12,648 nt of DNA from AB-629-J13 sp964518835 (GTDB lineage Bacteria > Fidelibacterota > Marinisomatia > Marinisomatales > AB-629-J13): positions 1-12,648 of the forward strand of contig CAZFKU010000042.1 of assembly GCA_964518835.1 (NCBI GenBank), given 5' to 3'. Of the stretch, positions 6,883 through 12,648 are shown one piece after another. Below the pieces are notes generated by a model. It saw nothing but the letters and a program-made list of their open reading frames with translations. It did not search any database and was not told the origin of the DNA. Position 1 is the first letter of the stretch. Every line of letters begins with the position of its first letter. Both the position numbers and the translations under genes were made by a program.

Positions 6883-8748
6883 CTATTCCGAGTCAACCTC
6901 AGCCTCATCCGATTGATTTGGAATTTCTATTTTTTCACCGGTAGGAACCTCCTGAGATTCCAAATATTCCTTCACTTCATCCTTTTTTTCATCTAAAGTG
7001 TCGCTTAATTCATCTAAAATTAGAATAACTTTTTTTTCATCGGGTTTGACTTCCATGACTACTGTGGTTAGAACGTCCCCACGCTTGTAGTCCTCCATTA
7101 TTTTTGTCCGGATTTTTTTACTTTTTCTAGCGAGGGGAACAATTCCTTCTACATCGTGTTCCAACTGCAGGATAATGCCTTTATCCAGAACATGAATAAC
7201 GGTTCCCTGAACCTCTTTGCCTGCTTCAAAATATTTAATGAACTCTCCCCAGGGATCTTCATCAACTTGTTTCAGCCCCAGAGAAATTCGGCGATTTTCT
7301 CTTGATACTTCCAATACCCGAACTTCCACTTCCTGATTTTTTTCCAAAACTTCTTTTGGATGCCTGACCACTCTTGTCCAGGATAAATCAGAGACATGGA
7401 TGAGACCGTCAATTCCCTCTTCAAGTTCTACGAAAGCGCCAAACTGTGTCAGGTTCATCACCTTTCCTTTTTGGAGTGTTCCAATCATAAATTTTTCTTC
7501 AATCGTATCCCATGGATCGGGATGGAGTTGTTTGACACCCAAGCTGATTTTCCTGTCTTCTGTATCAATGGTCAATACCTGAGCTTCCACGTCATCTCCC
7601 ATATTATACTGTTCTGATGGATTTTTAACATGTTTTGTCCATGAAATTTCAGAGACATGGATCAATCCTTCCACTCCGGGTTCGATTTCTATGAACGCAC
7701 CATAATTGGTCATACTCACGATTTTACCTTTCACAGTAGACCCAATGGGATATTTTTCATTTACGTTTTCCCATGGATGGGTTGTTAACTGTTTTAATCC
7801 CAGGGAAATCCGCTTCTTTTCCTCATCAAAATCAATTACCTTTACCGTAAGTTTTTCGTCCAGAGTAACCACTTCAGAAGGATGGTTCACCCTTCCCCAT
7901 GAAATATCGGTTATATGAAGCAATCCATCTATACCTCCCAGATCAATGAATACACCAAAATCTGTGACATTTTTAACCTGCCCCTCCATGATGTCCCCCA
8001 CGTTGATTTGATCAAAAAGATGTTCTCTCTGTTCCTTTAATTCCTCCTCCAATAAAACTTTCCGGGAGACTACGATATTTTTTCTCATTTCATTAAACTT
8101 GACAATCCGCACTTCCAGTTCTTTATCTAAATAGGAGTCGAAATCCCGGACAGGGCGTATATCAATTTGTGAGCCGGGTAAAAACGCCTCAATTTCGCCA
8201 ATATCTACAACCATCCCTCCTTTGATCCTGCGGAGGATCCTACAGGAAATGATTTCACTGTTTTCAAATGTCAATCTAATTTTTTTCCAGCATTTTAGAA
8301 AATCAGCTTTGGTTTTAGATAGAACCATATTCCCATATCTATTTTCCAAAGTCTCTAAGAACACTTCGATCTGTTCTCCAATTTGAGGTAATTCATCTTC
8401 GGGAAATTCAGACCTTTCGATGATTCCTTCTGACTTAAAGCCAATATCTAAGATGATATCATTATCCGTCATTCCAATTACTCTACCGGTAACCAGTTCC
8501 TGTTCGTCAATATCGGAAAGGGTTTCCAGATACTTTGTTTGTAGTTCAGCGGGGATTTCCTCTTCCACTTCCTCTTGATCCATATCCTCTTTACTATATG
8601 ATTTTATGTCCTGAAACAATTCAGGGGATAAATAATCAACAGCAGGTGTTAATTCTTCCACACTCACTGCGGTATCAACACTGACTTCGTCTGATAATTC
8701 TTCTGAAGCCTCTTCAACTGAAGGTGTTTTTAATTCATGTTCAATCAT
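6883..8748 (-). CDS. rpsA: 30S ribosomal protein S1 with six S1 domains and acidic tails
   Basis: S1 binds mRNA on the 30S subunit and promotes initiation, mattering most for messages with weak Shine-Dalgarno sites. The 621 residues hold six S1 (OB-fold) domains at about 84-146, 164-230, 250-318, 335-405, 422-492 and 508-580. Domains 3 to 5 are the most regular, each with a G.FI/V.L-type core, H(I/V)(T/S)(D/E)(I/L)SW and ISLG(L/V)KQ, at spacings of about 85 and 87 residues; a 14-bp word recurs 261 bp apart in the DNA. The first 80 residues are a strongly acidic, low-complexity extension, and the last 40 form an acidic tail, making it longer than the 557-residue E. coli protein. It starts in an ATGA overlap with the cmk stop. 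AAGGA lies 11 nt upstream, a slightly long spacing. The cmk-rpsA pairing is widespread in bacteria. Confidence 0.95.
   Translation of the reverse strand: MIEHELKTPSVEEASEELSDEVSVDTAVSVEELTPAVDYLSPELFQDIKSYSKEDMDQEEVEEEIPAELQTKYLETLSDIDEQELVTGRVIGMTDNDIILDIGFKSEGIIERSEFPEDELPQIGEQIEVFLETLENRYGNMVLSKTKADFLKCWKKIRLTFENSEIISCRILRRIKGGMVVDIGEIEAFLPGSQIDIRPVRDFDSYLDKELEVRIVKFNEMRKNIVVSRKVLLEEELKEQREHLFDQINVGDIMEGQVKNVTDFGVFIDLGGIDGLLHITDISWGRVNHPSEVVTLDEKLTVKVIDFDEEKKRISLGLKQLTTHPWENVNEKYPIGSTVKGKIVSMTNYGAFIEIEPGVEGLIHVSEISWTKHVKNPSEQYNMGDDVEAQVLTIDTEDRKISLGVKQLHPDPWDTIEEKFMIGTLQKGKVMNLTQFGAFVELEEGIDGLIHVSDLSWTRVVRHPKEVLEKNQEVEVRVLEVSRENRRISLGLKQVDEDPWGEFIKYFEAGKEVQGTVIHVLDKGIILQLEHDVEGIVPLARKSKKIRTKIMEDYKRGDVLTTVVMEVKPDEKKVILILDELSDTLDEKKDEVKEYLESQEVPTGEKIEIPNQSDEAEVDSE
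7388..7662 (-). repeat. Direct repeat between S1 domains 4 and 5 of rpsA
   Basis: The 14-base word TCAGAGACATGGAT (as written on the + strand) occurs at 7388-7401 and 7649-7662, exactly 261 bp or 87 codons apart. It encodes part of the HVSE/HVSD segment at the same place in consecutive S1 domains. The flanks are similar but diverged, so this is the trace of internal domain duplication under protein constraint, not a mobile or regulatory repeat. Confidence 0.7.
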
Positions 8749-9422
8749 TTAATATATTTTCCTTTTTGTACTGTTTTAATTTTCTCAACAATCTTATTTA
8801 CCTGTTCTTGAAAATTCAAATGTGAAGTATCTATCATTATAGAATCTTCCGCTTTCTTTAATGGCGAATGAATCCTGGACGAATCTTTCCTGTCTCTATC
8901 TCTGATTTCCGTTTCAAGCTCACCAATTTCTTTAGTTTTTCCCAATTCTAAAAGGTCTTTTCTTCTTCGCTCAGCCCGTATTCTGTCATCGGCAATCATG
9001 AAAAATTTCACATCGGCATTCGGGAATACAACTGTGCCGATATCCCGCCCTTCAACAATACAATCCTTTCCGAAAGCTAATTTTCGCTGAAGATTAACCA
9101 TGGTTTTTCTCACAATCGGCACCGCACTGACTTCACTCACTTTAGCCGTTACTTCAGGATTTCTTATTCGCTCCGTAACATCCACCTTCTCTAATTCGAT
9201 CTTGAGTGTCTTTTCAATGTAAAGAATGTTTAAATCCAGGGTGGTAAGAAACATTCTCAAAGTTTCTTCATCTGCCAAAGGAATATCTTTTTCAAAAACT
9301 GCAAGTGTTACAGCTCGATACATGGCTCCAGTATCCAAATACGTGAAACCTAATGTATCGGCAACAGCTTTTGCAGTAGTGCTTTTCCCAGTTGCTGCAA
9401 GCCCGTCAATGGCAATAATCAT
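8745..9422 (-). CDS. cmk: Cytidylate kinase (CMP/dCMP kinase)
   Basis: Cmk phosphorylates CMP and dCMP with ATP, recycling pyrimidines and supplying CDP for nucleic acid and lipid precursors. The protein has about 225 residues, normal for the family. Counting from ATG 9422, the P-loop GLAATGKST is at about 7-15, LDTGAMYRAVT at 29-39 forms the CMP-binding entry, and RIRNPEV is near 86-92 in the NMP-binding insert. GRDIGTVVFPNADVKFFM follows at 125-142. The lid-like RDRKDSSRIHSPLKKAEDSIMIDTS segment is at about 176-200. The wording fits Cmk, not other NMP kinases. A GTG directly precedes the ATG in frame and could start one residue earlier; the Shine-Dalgarno is weak either way. It sits 87 nt after rluB behind a Bacteroidota-type promoter candidate and overlaps rpsA by four bases (ATGA). 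Confidence 0.96.
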   Translation of the reverse strand: MIIAIDGLAATGKSTTAKAVADTLGFTYLDTGAMYRAVTLAVFEKDIPLADEETLRMFLTTLDLNILYIEKTLKIELEKVDVTERIRNPEVTAKVSEVSAVPIVRKTMVNLQRKLAFGKDCIVEGRDIGTVVFPNADVKFFMIADDRIRAERRRKDLLELGKTKEIGELETEIRDRDRKDSSRIHSPLKKAEDSIMIDTSHLNFQEQVNKIVEKIKTVQKGKYIK

Positions 9423-9446
9423 CACATTTAATTCTCAATAAGCCGA

Positions 9447-9477
9447 CAAAGTTACTTTTATCATTTAATAAAACCAA
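9447..9477 (-). promoter_or_regulatory. Bacteroidota-type promoter candidate for cmk-rpsA
   Basis: On the minus strand TTG (9477-9475) is followed after 20 nt by TAACTTTG (9454-9447), an exact match to the Bacteroidota primary promoter pattern of a -33 TTG/TTTG and a -7 TAnnTTTG separated by 19-21 nt. It lies in the 87-nt gap between rluB and cmk, and would start transcription about 18-20 nt before the cmk ATG at 9422. The position, strand and spacing all fit. The caveat is that the motif is short and the region AT-rich. Confidence 0.5.
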
Positions 9478-9509
9478 TAAATAAGACAATTTCGGAAAAT
9501 GGTATTTTT

Positions 9510-10220
9510 TTAACCCCGCTTCCCATTTTTTAGCTGATTTAATTCAGTATTATTCAAGGGTCTCCACTCTCCAATGGGAAGATCGCCAAGCAAAATTGGA
9601 CCGTATTGTATTCTTTTCAAACTGAAAAGGCGCACATTCAAAAAAGAAAATATTCGCCTTATTTCCCTTTTCTTACCGGTAAAAAGTCTTAAATGAACCG
9701 TACTTCGTTTCTTTATCTTTTTCTGCTTTAAAACTTCTGCCCGACCAAATTCACCCTGACCAATAAAAATTCCTTTGGCAATTTTCCGGATCGTTTTATG
9801 ATCTAAAATCCCTTCAATTTCCGCTTCATATATTCGTGGAACTCCAAATTTTGGATGGAGTAATTTATTTGACAATTCTCCATCATTTGTCAATAATAAT
9901 AAACCGGTTGTCCTGCGGTCCAGCCTTCCAATTGGGAATATCCTGTCTCCCGTTTTCACATAGTCCAGCACAGTTTTTCTCCCCTGAGGATCAAAGGTGG
10001 TGGTCACCACATTGAGAGGTTTATGAAAAAGGAACACCTGACTATTTTTTACAATAGAAAGTTTCTTACCTTCAAATACGATGTTGTCTTTTTCTGTGAC
10101 CGGAAATGCCGGGTCTGTGATGAGTTTCCCATTAACGAATGTAGTCGCCTGCTTTATCAATGCATCGGACTGCCGTCTTGAAGCGACACCGGAATGGGCT
10201 AAATATTTATTCAACCTCAT
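9510..10220 (-). CDS. rluB: Pseudouridine synthase of the RsuA/RluB family
   Basis: Enzymes of this family isomerise specific uridines in rRNA to pseudouridine; RluB acts on 23S rRNA and RsuA on 16S rRNA. The 236-residue protein starts with an S4 RNA-binding domain (MRLNKYLAHSGVASRR, residues 1 to about 48). The catalytic domain follows: HKPLNVVTTTFDPQGRKTV (66-84), then GRLDRRTTGLLLLTNDGEL at 98-116 with nucleophile Asp101. The KPKFG-like block is LHPKFGVPRIYEAEIEG (121-137), and TGKKREIRRIF (181-191) is the usual basic C-terminal motif. The neighbouring scpA-scpB pair is the common context of RluB, which is why I lean to that symbol, but sequence reading alone does not fix the target uridine. 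It starts 12 nt after scpB without a visible Shine-Dalgarno. No intrinsic terminator follows. Confidence 0.85.
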   Translation of the reverse strand: MRLNKYLAHSGVASRRQSDALIKQATTFVNGKLITDPAFPVTEKDNIVFEGKKLSIVKNSQVFLFHKPLNVVTTTFDPQGRKTVLDYVKTGDRIFPIGRLDRRTTGLLLLTNDGELSNKLLHPKFGVPRIYEAEIEGILDHKTIRKIAKGIFIGQGEFGRAEVLKQKKIKKRSTVHLRLFTGKKREIRRIFSFLNVRLFSLKRIQYGPILLGDLPIGEWRPLNNTELNQLKNGKRG

Positions 10221-10232
10221 GTGAGTGAATAA

Positions 10233-10832
10233 TTACTCTTCTTCAGGAATAGTATCTTCTGAAAATATATCCACCTGCATCTCATTTGGAGGTTCCTCCT
10301 CCTGGGTTAATTCAATGATCTCCTTAAGTTTTGGCATCTCAGATATCTTCCCCAATCCAAATGCTTCCAGAAAATCATCTGTTGTTCCATACAGTAATGG
10401 GCGACCGGGACCTTCATCCCTGCCTTTAATGCAAATCAGATTTTTATTTAATAAGGTTTTTAATACACCTGAACAATCTACTCCTCGAATAGACTCGATT
10501 TCAAACCGATTCAACGGTTGTTTATAAGCTATAATTGCCAAGGATTCAAGTGCAGCTGTACTCAGGTATAGTTTACCTGTTTTGTTTAATAATCTCCGAA
10601 TCCAAATATCAAAATCCGGTCGTGAATTGAGTTGATATCCACCGGCAATGGACTGAATTTCAAATGCATGGTTTTCTCTCGCATATTTATTCCTCAATTC
10701 TGCAATAACAGAACTCAGTATTGGTGGTTCATCTTCAAAAATCTGATTTACCTGTTTTTGTGTTAAAGGATGAGGGCTTGCAAATAAAAGTGCTTCGATT
10801 ACGAATAATTCTTCCGTTTCTGCAGAGGACAT
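10233..10832 (-). CDS. scpB: Segregation and condensation protein B
   Basis: ScpB dimerises and binds the kleisin ScpA in the SMC-ScpAB condensin that organises and segregates the chromosome. The protein has 199 residues with two winged-helix domains. The first covers about 8-75 (LFVIEALLFASPHPLT, AGGYQL). The second covers about 90-165, containing LSTAALESLAIIAYKQPLNRFEIESIRGVDCSGVLKTLL, GRDEGPGRPLLYGTT and DDFLEAFGL, the hallmark strings of the family. The last 25 residues form an acidic tail ending in three glutamates. Its ATG shares one base with the scpA stop (TGATG), a classic arrangement for making two subunits of one complex by re-initiation. A weak GGA lies ten bases upstream. Confidence 0.96.
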   Translation of the reverse strand: MSSAETEELFVIEALLFASPHPLTQKQVNQIFEDEPPILSSVIAELRNKYARENHAFEIQSIAGGYQLNSRPDFDIWIRRLLNKTGKLYLSTAALESLAIIAYKQPLNRFEIESIRGVDCSGVLKTLLNKNLICIKGRDEGPGRPLLYGTTDDFLEAFGLGKISEMPKLKEIIELTQEEEPPNEMQVDIFSEDTIPEEE

Positions 10833-11554
10833 CAGTTTTTTTCCGAGATAAGGTGAATTTCCATTTCACTAAACAATTCATTTTGTATAACGATTATTTT
10901 TGACTCCCTTATGAGATCAAGGATTGCCAGAAATGTAATGATAATTTCAATTTTGTCTTTCAGACGTTTCATGAGGGAAGAAAAACGGAGTATTCCATCA
11001 CCGTCAATGTAAGCAAGTAACTTTGCTTTTTGATCTTCTATACTTAGAAGTTCCCGATGAAGTTCATATTTGCTGATCACAGGTCTGTTGTCAATGGCAG
11101 CTTTGAAATAGGTAGCAATATCGAACAGGGAAACATTGCGCACAAAAACTGCTGCATTTTCTTCAACTGAAGAAATATTTTTAGGTTTTCCTCTTGTAAA
11201 ATAACGACTGCGGATTTCCGACAAGGAACTCAAGGAATGAGCTGCTTCTTTGAATCTTTGATATTCCAACAACTGCCTCACCAATGGAAGCCGGGGATCT
11301 TCCATTTCATCTTCATCATCCTGAGAAAAAGATGGTAATAGCATTTTTGATTTTATTCTCATCAATGTTGAAGCCATGTAAATAAATTCACCGGCTGTCG
11401 AAATGTTCACTTCCTTCAAATCCTGTACTGTTTTCATATAATCTTCTGTAATTTTAGCGATTGGAATATCATAAATATCCAACTCATCCCTTTTAATAAA
11501 ATAAAGAAGCAGATCAAGAGGTCCCTCAAATTGTTCTAACTGTACTTTATACAT
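10832..11554 (-). CDS. scpA: Segregation and condensation protein A (kleisin)
   Basis: ScpA is the kleisin that bridges the SMC head domains and carries ScpB. The 240-residue protein has the family opening, LEQFEGPLDLLLYFIKRDELDIYDIPIAKITEDY (6-39), followed by the helix AGEFIYMASTLMRIKSKMLLP (54-74). An acidic linker lies near 78-88, the central ScpB-binding part includes PRLPLVRQLLEYQRFKEAA, and a C-terminal winged helix (about 165-238, KIEIIITFLAILDLIRESKI) contacts SMC. It starts at ATG 11554, ten bases after trpS, with no clear Shine-Dalgarno. A perfect 6-bp hairpin lies in the trpS end just upstream. No smc gene is in the window, as is usual. Confidence 0.96.
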   Translation of the reverse strand: MYKVQLEQFEGPLDLLLYFIKRDELDIYDIPIAKITEDYMKTVQDLKEVNISTAGEFIYMASTLMRIKSKMLLPSFSQDDEDEMEDPRLPLVRQLLEYQRFKEAAHSLSSLSEIRSRYFTRGKPKNISSVEENAAVFVRNVSLFDIATYFKAAIDNRPVISKYELHRELLSIEDQKAKLLAYIDGDGILRFSSLMKRLKDKIEIIITFLAILDLIRESKIIVIQNELFSEMEIHLISEKN

Positions 11555-11564
11555 TGGGTACCAT

Positions 11565-12560
11565 TTATGACCGGATAGGGAAAAACCCTATTTTTTTATA
11601 GACCTTTCGACAGGTCTTCCCTGCAATTTTACTGGCTTTTTCCTGTCCGTTTTCCAGAACCGAATTTAAAAACGGTTTGTCAGCCATTAATTTTTCATAT
11701 TCATTTTGGATAGGTGTGAGTGTGTCTATGGTTAATTCGGAAAGTTCATTCTTGAGATCAGAATACATTTTCCCTTCAAAATGACTTTCAATTGCAGACA
11801 TACCCATCCCTGTAAGTCCGGAATAAAGATTCATAAGGTTTGCCACTCCCGGTCGTTTTTCCGGATCAAATAGAATCTGCTTTCCTGAATCTGTCACAGC
11901 CCTTTTCAGTTTTTTTTGAATCATATCCGGTTTATCTAAAAGTGCAATAATATTATTCAACTCTGTGTCAGATTTAGACATCTTTTTGGTGGGATCCTGA
12001 AGGCTCATAATTCGAGCACCAACCGTTGGTATAAATGGTTCAGGAATGGTAAACGTGTCTGAATAACGTGAATTAAACCGCTGTGCTAAATTGCGGGTTA
12101 ACTCTAAATGTTGTTTCTGATCGGCCCCCACAGGAACAAGGTCAGCCTGATACAACAGGATATCTGCTGCCATTAATACAGGGTATGTATAAAGACCGGC
12201 ATTTATATTTTCGTTAAAACGGTTTGATTTTTCCTTGAACTGAGTCATTCGGTTCAATTCCCCCATATAGGTCATTGTCCCCAAAACCCAGGAAAGTTCT
12301 GCATGTTGAGGAACATGAGATTGAATAGTTAAAATACTTTTATCAGGATCTATTCCACAGGCAATGTATTGAGCTAAAAAGGACAGGGATTGTTTCCTTA
12401 ATTCAGATGGTTTTTGATGAGTGGTGATGGCATGGAGATCAACGATTAAATAAATACAATCATATTCTTCCTGTAACTCAACCCAGTTTTTTAATGCTCC
12501 TAAATAATTTCCTATGCACAGGTGTCCGCTGGGAGCACTTCCGCTGAGAATCCTCTTCAT
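11565..12560 (-). CDS. trpS: Tryptophanyl-tRNA synthetase
   Basis: TrpRS is the class I enzyme that activates tryptophan with ATP and loads it onto tRNA-Trp in the cytoplasm. The 331 residues match the family length. The HIGH-equivalent segment is SGSAPSGHLCIGNYLGALKNW (6-26), with CIGN in the role of TIGN. The tryptophan-pocket region includes YLIVDLHAIT (37-46). The block AGLYTYPVLMAADILLYQADLVPVGADQKQHLELTR (121-156) is diagnostic for the enzyme, and the KMSKS loop is at 193-197 in DPTKKMSKSD. The helical anticodon-binding part fills the C terminus. Residue 9 is Ala where many enzymes have Gln in S-G-x-Q-P-S-G; other lineages vary here too, so I do not infer a defect. AGGG five bases before the ATG is the best-placed ribosome-binding site in the window. 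It is the first complete gene of the trpS-scpA-scpB-rluB block. Confidence 0.97.
   Translation of the reverse strand: MKRILSGSAPSGHLCIGNYLGALKNWVELQEEYDCIYLIVDLHAITTHQKPSELRKQSLSFLAQYIACGIDPDKSILTIQSHVPQHAELSWVLGTMTYMGELNRMTQFKEKSNRFNENINAGLYTYPVLMAADILLYQADLVPVGADQKQHLELTRNLAQRFNSRYSDTFTIPEPFIPTVGARIMSLQDPTKKMSKSDTELNNIIALLDKPDMIQKKLKRAVTDSGKQILFDPEKRPGVANLMNLYSGLTGMGMSAIESHFEGKMYSDLKNELSELTIDTLTPIQNEYEKLMADKPFLNSVLENGQEKASKIAGKTCRKVYKKIGFFPIRS
11575..11597 (+). terminator. Hairpin plus T-run at the trpS 3' end, terminator-like on the + strand only
   Basis: ATAGGG (11575-11580), a five-A loop and CCCTAT (11586-11591) form a perfect 6-bp stem followed by a T run to 11597. Read on the + strand this looks like a small intrinsic terminator, although all genes here are on the minus strand. 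In the trpS message the same hairpin sits at the last codons with its T-rich arm in the loop and no U tract after it, so it should not terminate that transcript. It may simply come from the codons for KKIGFFPI. Confidence 0.3.
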
Positions 12561-12565
12561 AAGTA

Positions 12566-12569
12566 CCCT
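12566..12569 (-). promoter_or_regulatory. Ribosome-binding site of trpS
   Basis: On the minus strand AGGG stands five bases before the trpS ATG at 12560. It is the clearest Shine-Dalgarno-like site at a good distance in this window and supports the chosen trpS start. It overlaps the TAG that ends the probable upstream reading frame. Confidence 0.5.
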
Positions 12570-12648
12570 ATTTCAATGCTTCCATAAATAGGTACGGTTT
12601 CCAGGATCCCTGTCCATTTTTTGCAAATTGCTGAAAATATTGAATTCG
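12568..12648 (-). CDS. Possible C-terminal end of an unidentified upstream gene
   Basis: The 88 bases between trpS and the right edge are open in all three minus-strand frames for most of their length. The frame ending with TAG at 12570-12568 reads 26 residues with an ordinary protein composition (IQYFQQFAKNGQGSW, then KPYLFMEALK) and would end seven bases before the trpS ATG, a normal within-operon spacing. A second frame ends in an ATGA overlap with trpS, and a third ends in a TGA further upstream. I favour the first on composition only. The piece is too short to name a family. Confidence 0.35.
   Translation of the reverse strand, partial: RIQYFQQFAKNGQGSWKPYLFMEALK

Noticed and set aside
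8224..8239. Hairpin GATCCT-GCGG-AGGATC inside rpsA
   Set aside because: It arises from two similar Arg-Ile codon pairs in the second S1 domain and is not followed by a T run.
10225..10903. Small + strand open frames opposite scpB and scpA
   Set aside because: They mirror strongly conserved minus-strand genes and have no start context or homology signal of their own.
1..12648. A hidden defence system, mobile element, CRISPR array or biosynthetic cluster
   Set aside because: All ten complete named-family genes are housekeeping or sugar-nucleotide functions, no transposase, integrase, phage or toxin motif was seen, no regularly spaced repeats occur, and base composition looks even by eye.

Overview
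The window is a stretch of bacterial chromosome in which every credible gene lies on the minus strand, so transcription runs from high to low coordinates. The DNA is AT-rich (about 40% GC by eye), densely packed and full of 1-11 nt overlaps between neighbours. Clear Shine-Dalgarno sites are sparse. The one good promoter-like site, upstream of cmk, matches the Bacteroidota-type pattern (TTG, 20 nt, TAnnTTTG). Protein content and gene order fit a member of the wider Bacteroidota/FCB group, possibly an Ignavibacteria-, Marinimicrobia- or Caldithrix-like lineage. This placement is an inference; no rRNA or other phylogenetic marker was compared.

Layout in the direction of transcription. (1) 12648-12568 probably holds the last codons of an unidentified upstream gene. 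(2) 12560-9510 is a tight block: trpS (tryptophanyl-tRNA synthetase), scpA and scpB (the two accessory subunits of the SMC condensin) and an rluB/rsuA-type pseudouridine synthase. (3) 9422-6883 holds cmk (CMP kinase) and rpsA (ribosomal protein S1, six S1 domains), start-stop coupled and led by their own promoter candidate. (4) 6860-4885 holds a membrane-anchored YbbR/CdaR-like protein coupled by a 4-nt overlap to tsaD (tRNA t6A synthesis). (5) A 168-nt non-coding gap at 4717-4884 is the largest in the window. (6) 4716 to the left edge holds a 699-residue membrane protein with a von Willebrand A domain, then ugd, rfbC and rfbB, the last one cut by the window edge.

The right two thirds is information-processing housekeeping: translation, chromosome segregation and nucleotide supply. 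The left third switches to envelope sugar precursors. Ugd makes UDP-glucuronate, and RfbB and RfbC are two of the four steps from glucose-1-phosphate to dTDP-L-rhamnose; the missing steps (RfbA, RfbD) may lie beyond the left edge.

I see no CRISPR array, transposon, phage gene, tRNA, rRNA or toxin-antitoxin pair, and no convincing new defence or biosynthetic system. The least understood element is the vWA membrane protein at the head of the sugar-nucleotide genes. Smaller points of interest are the Bacteroidota-type promoter at cmk, a TTG-started YbbR-like protein, and a terminator-like hairpin on the opposite strand at the trpS 3' end.
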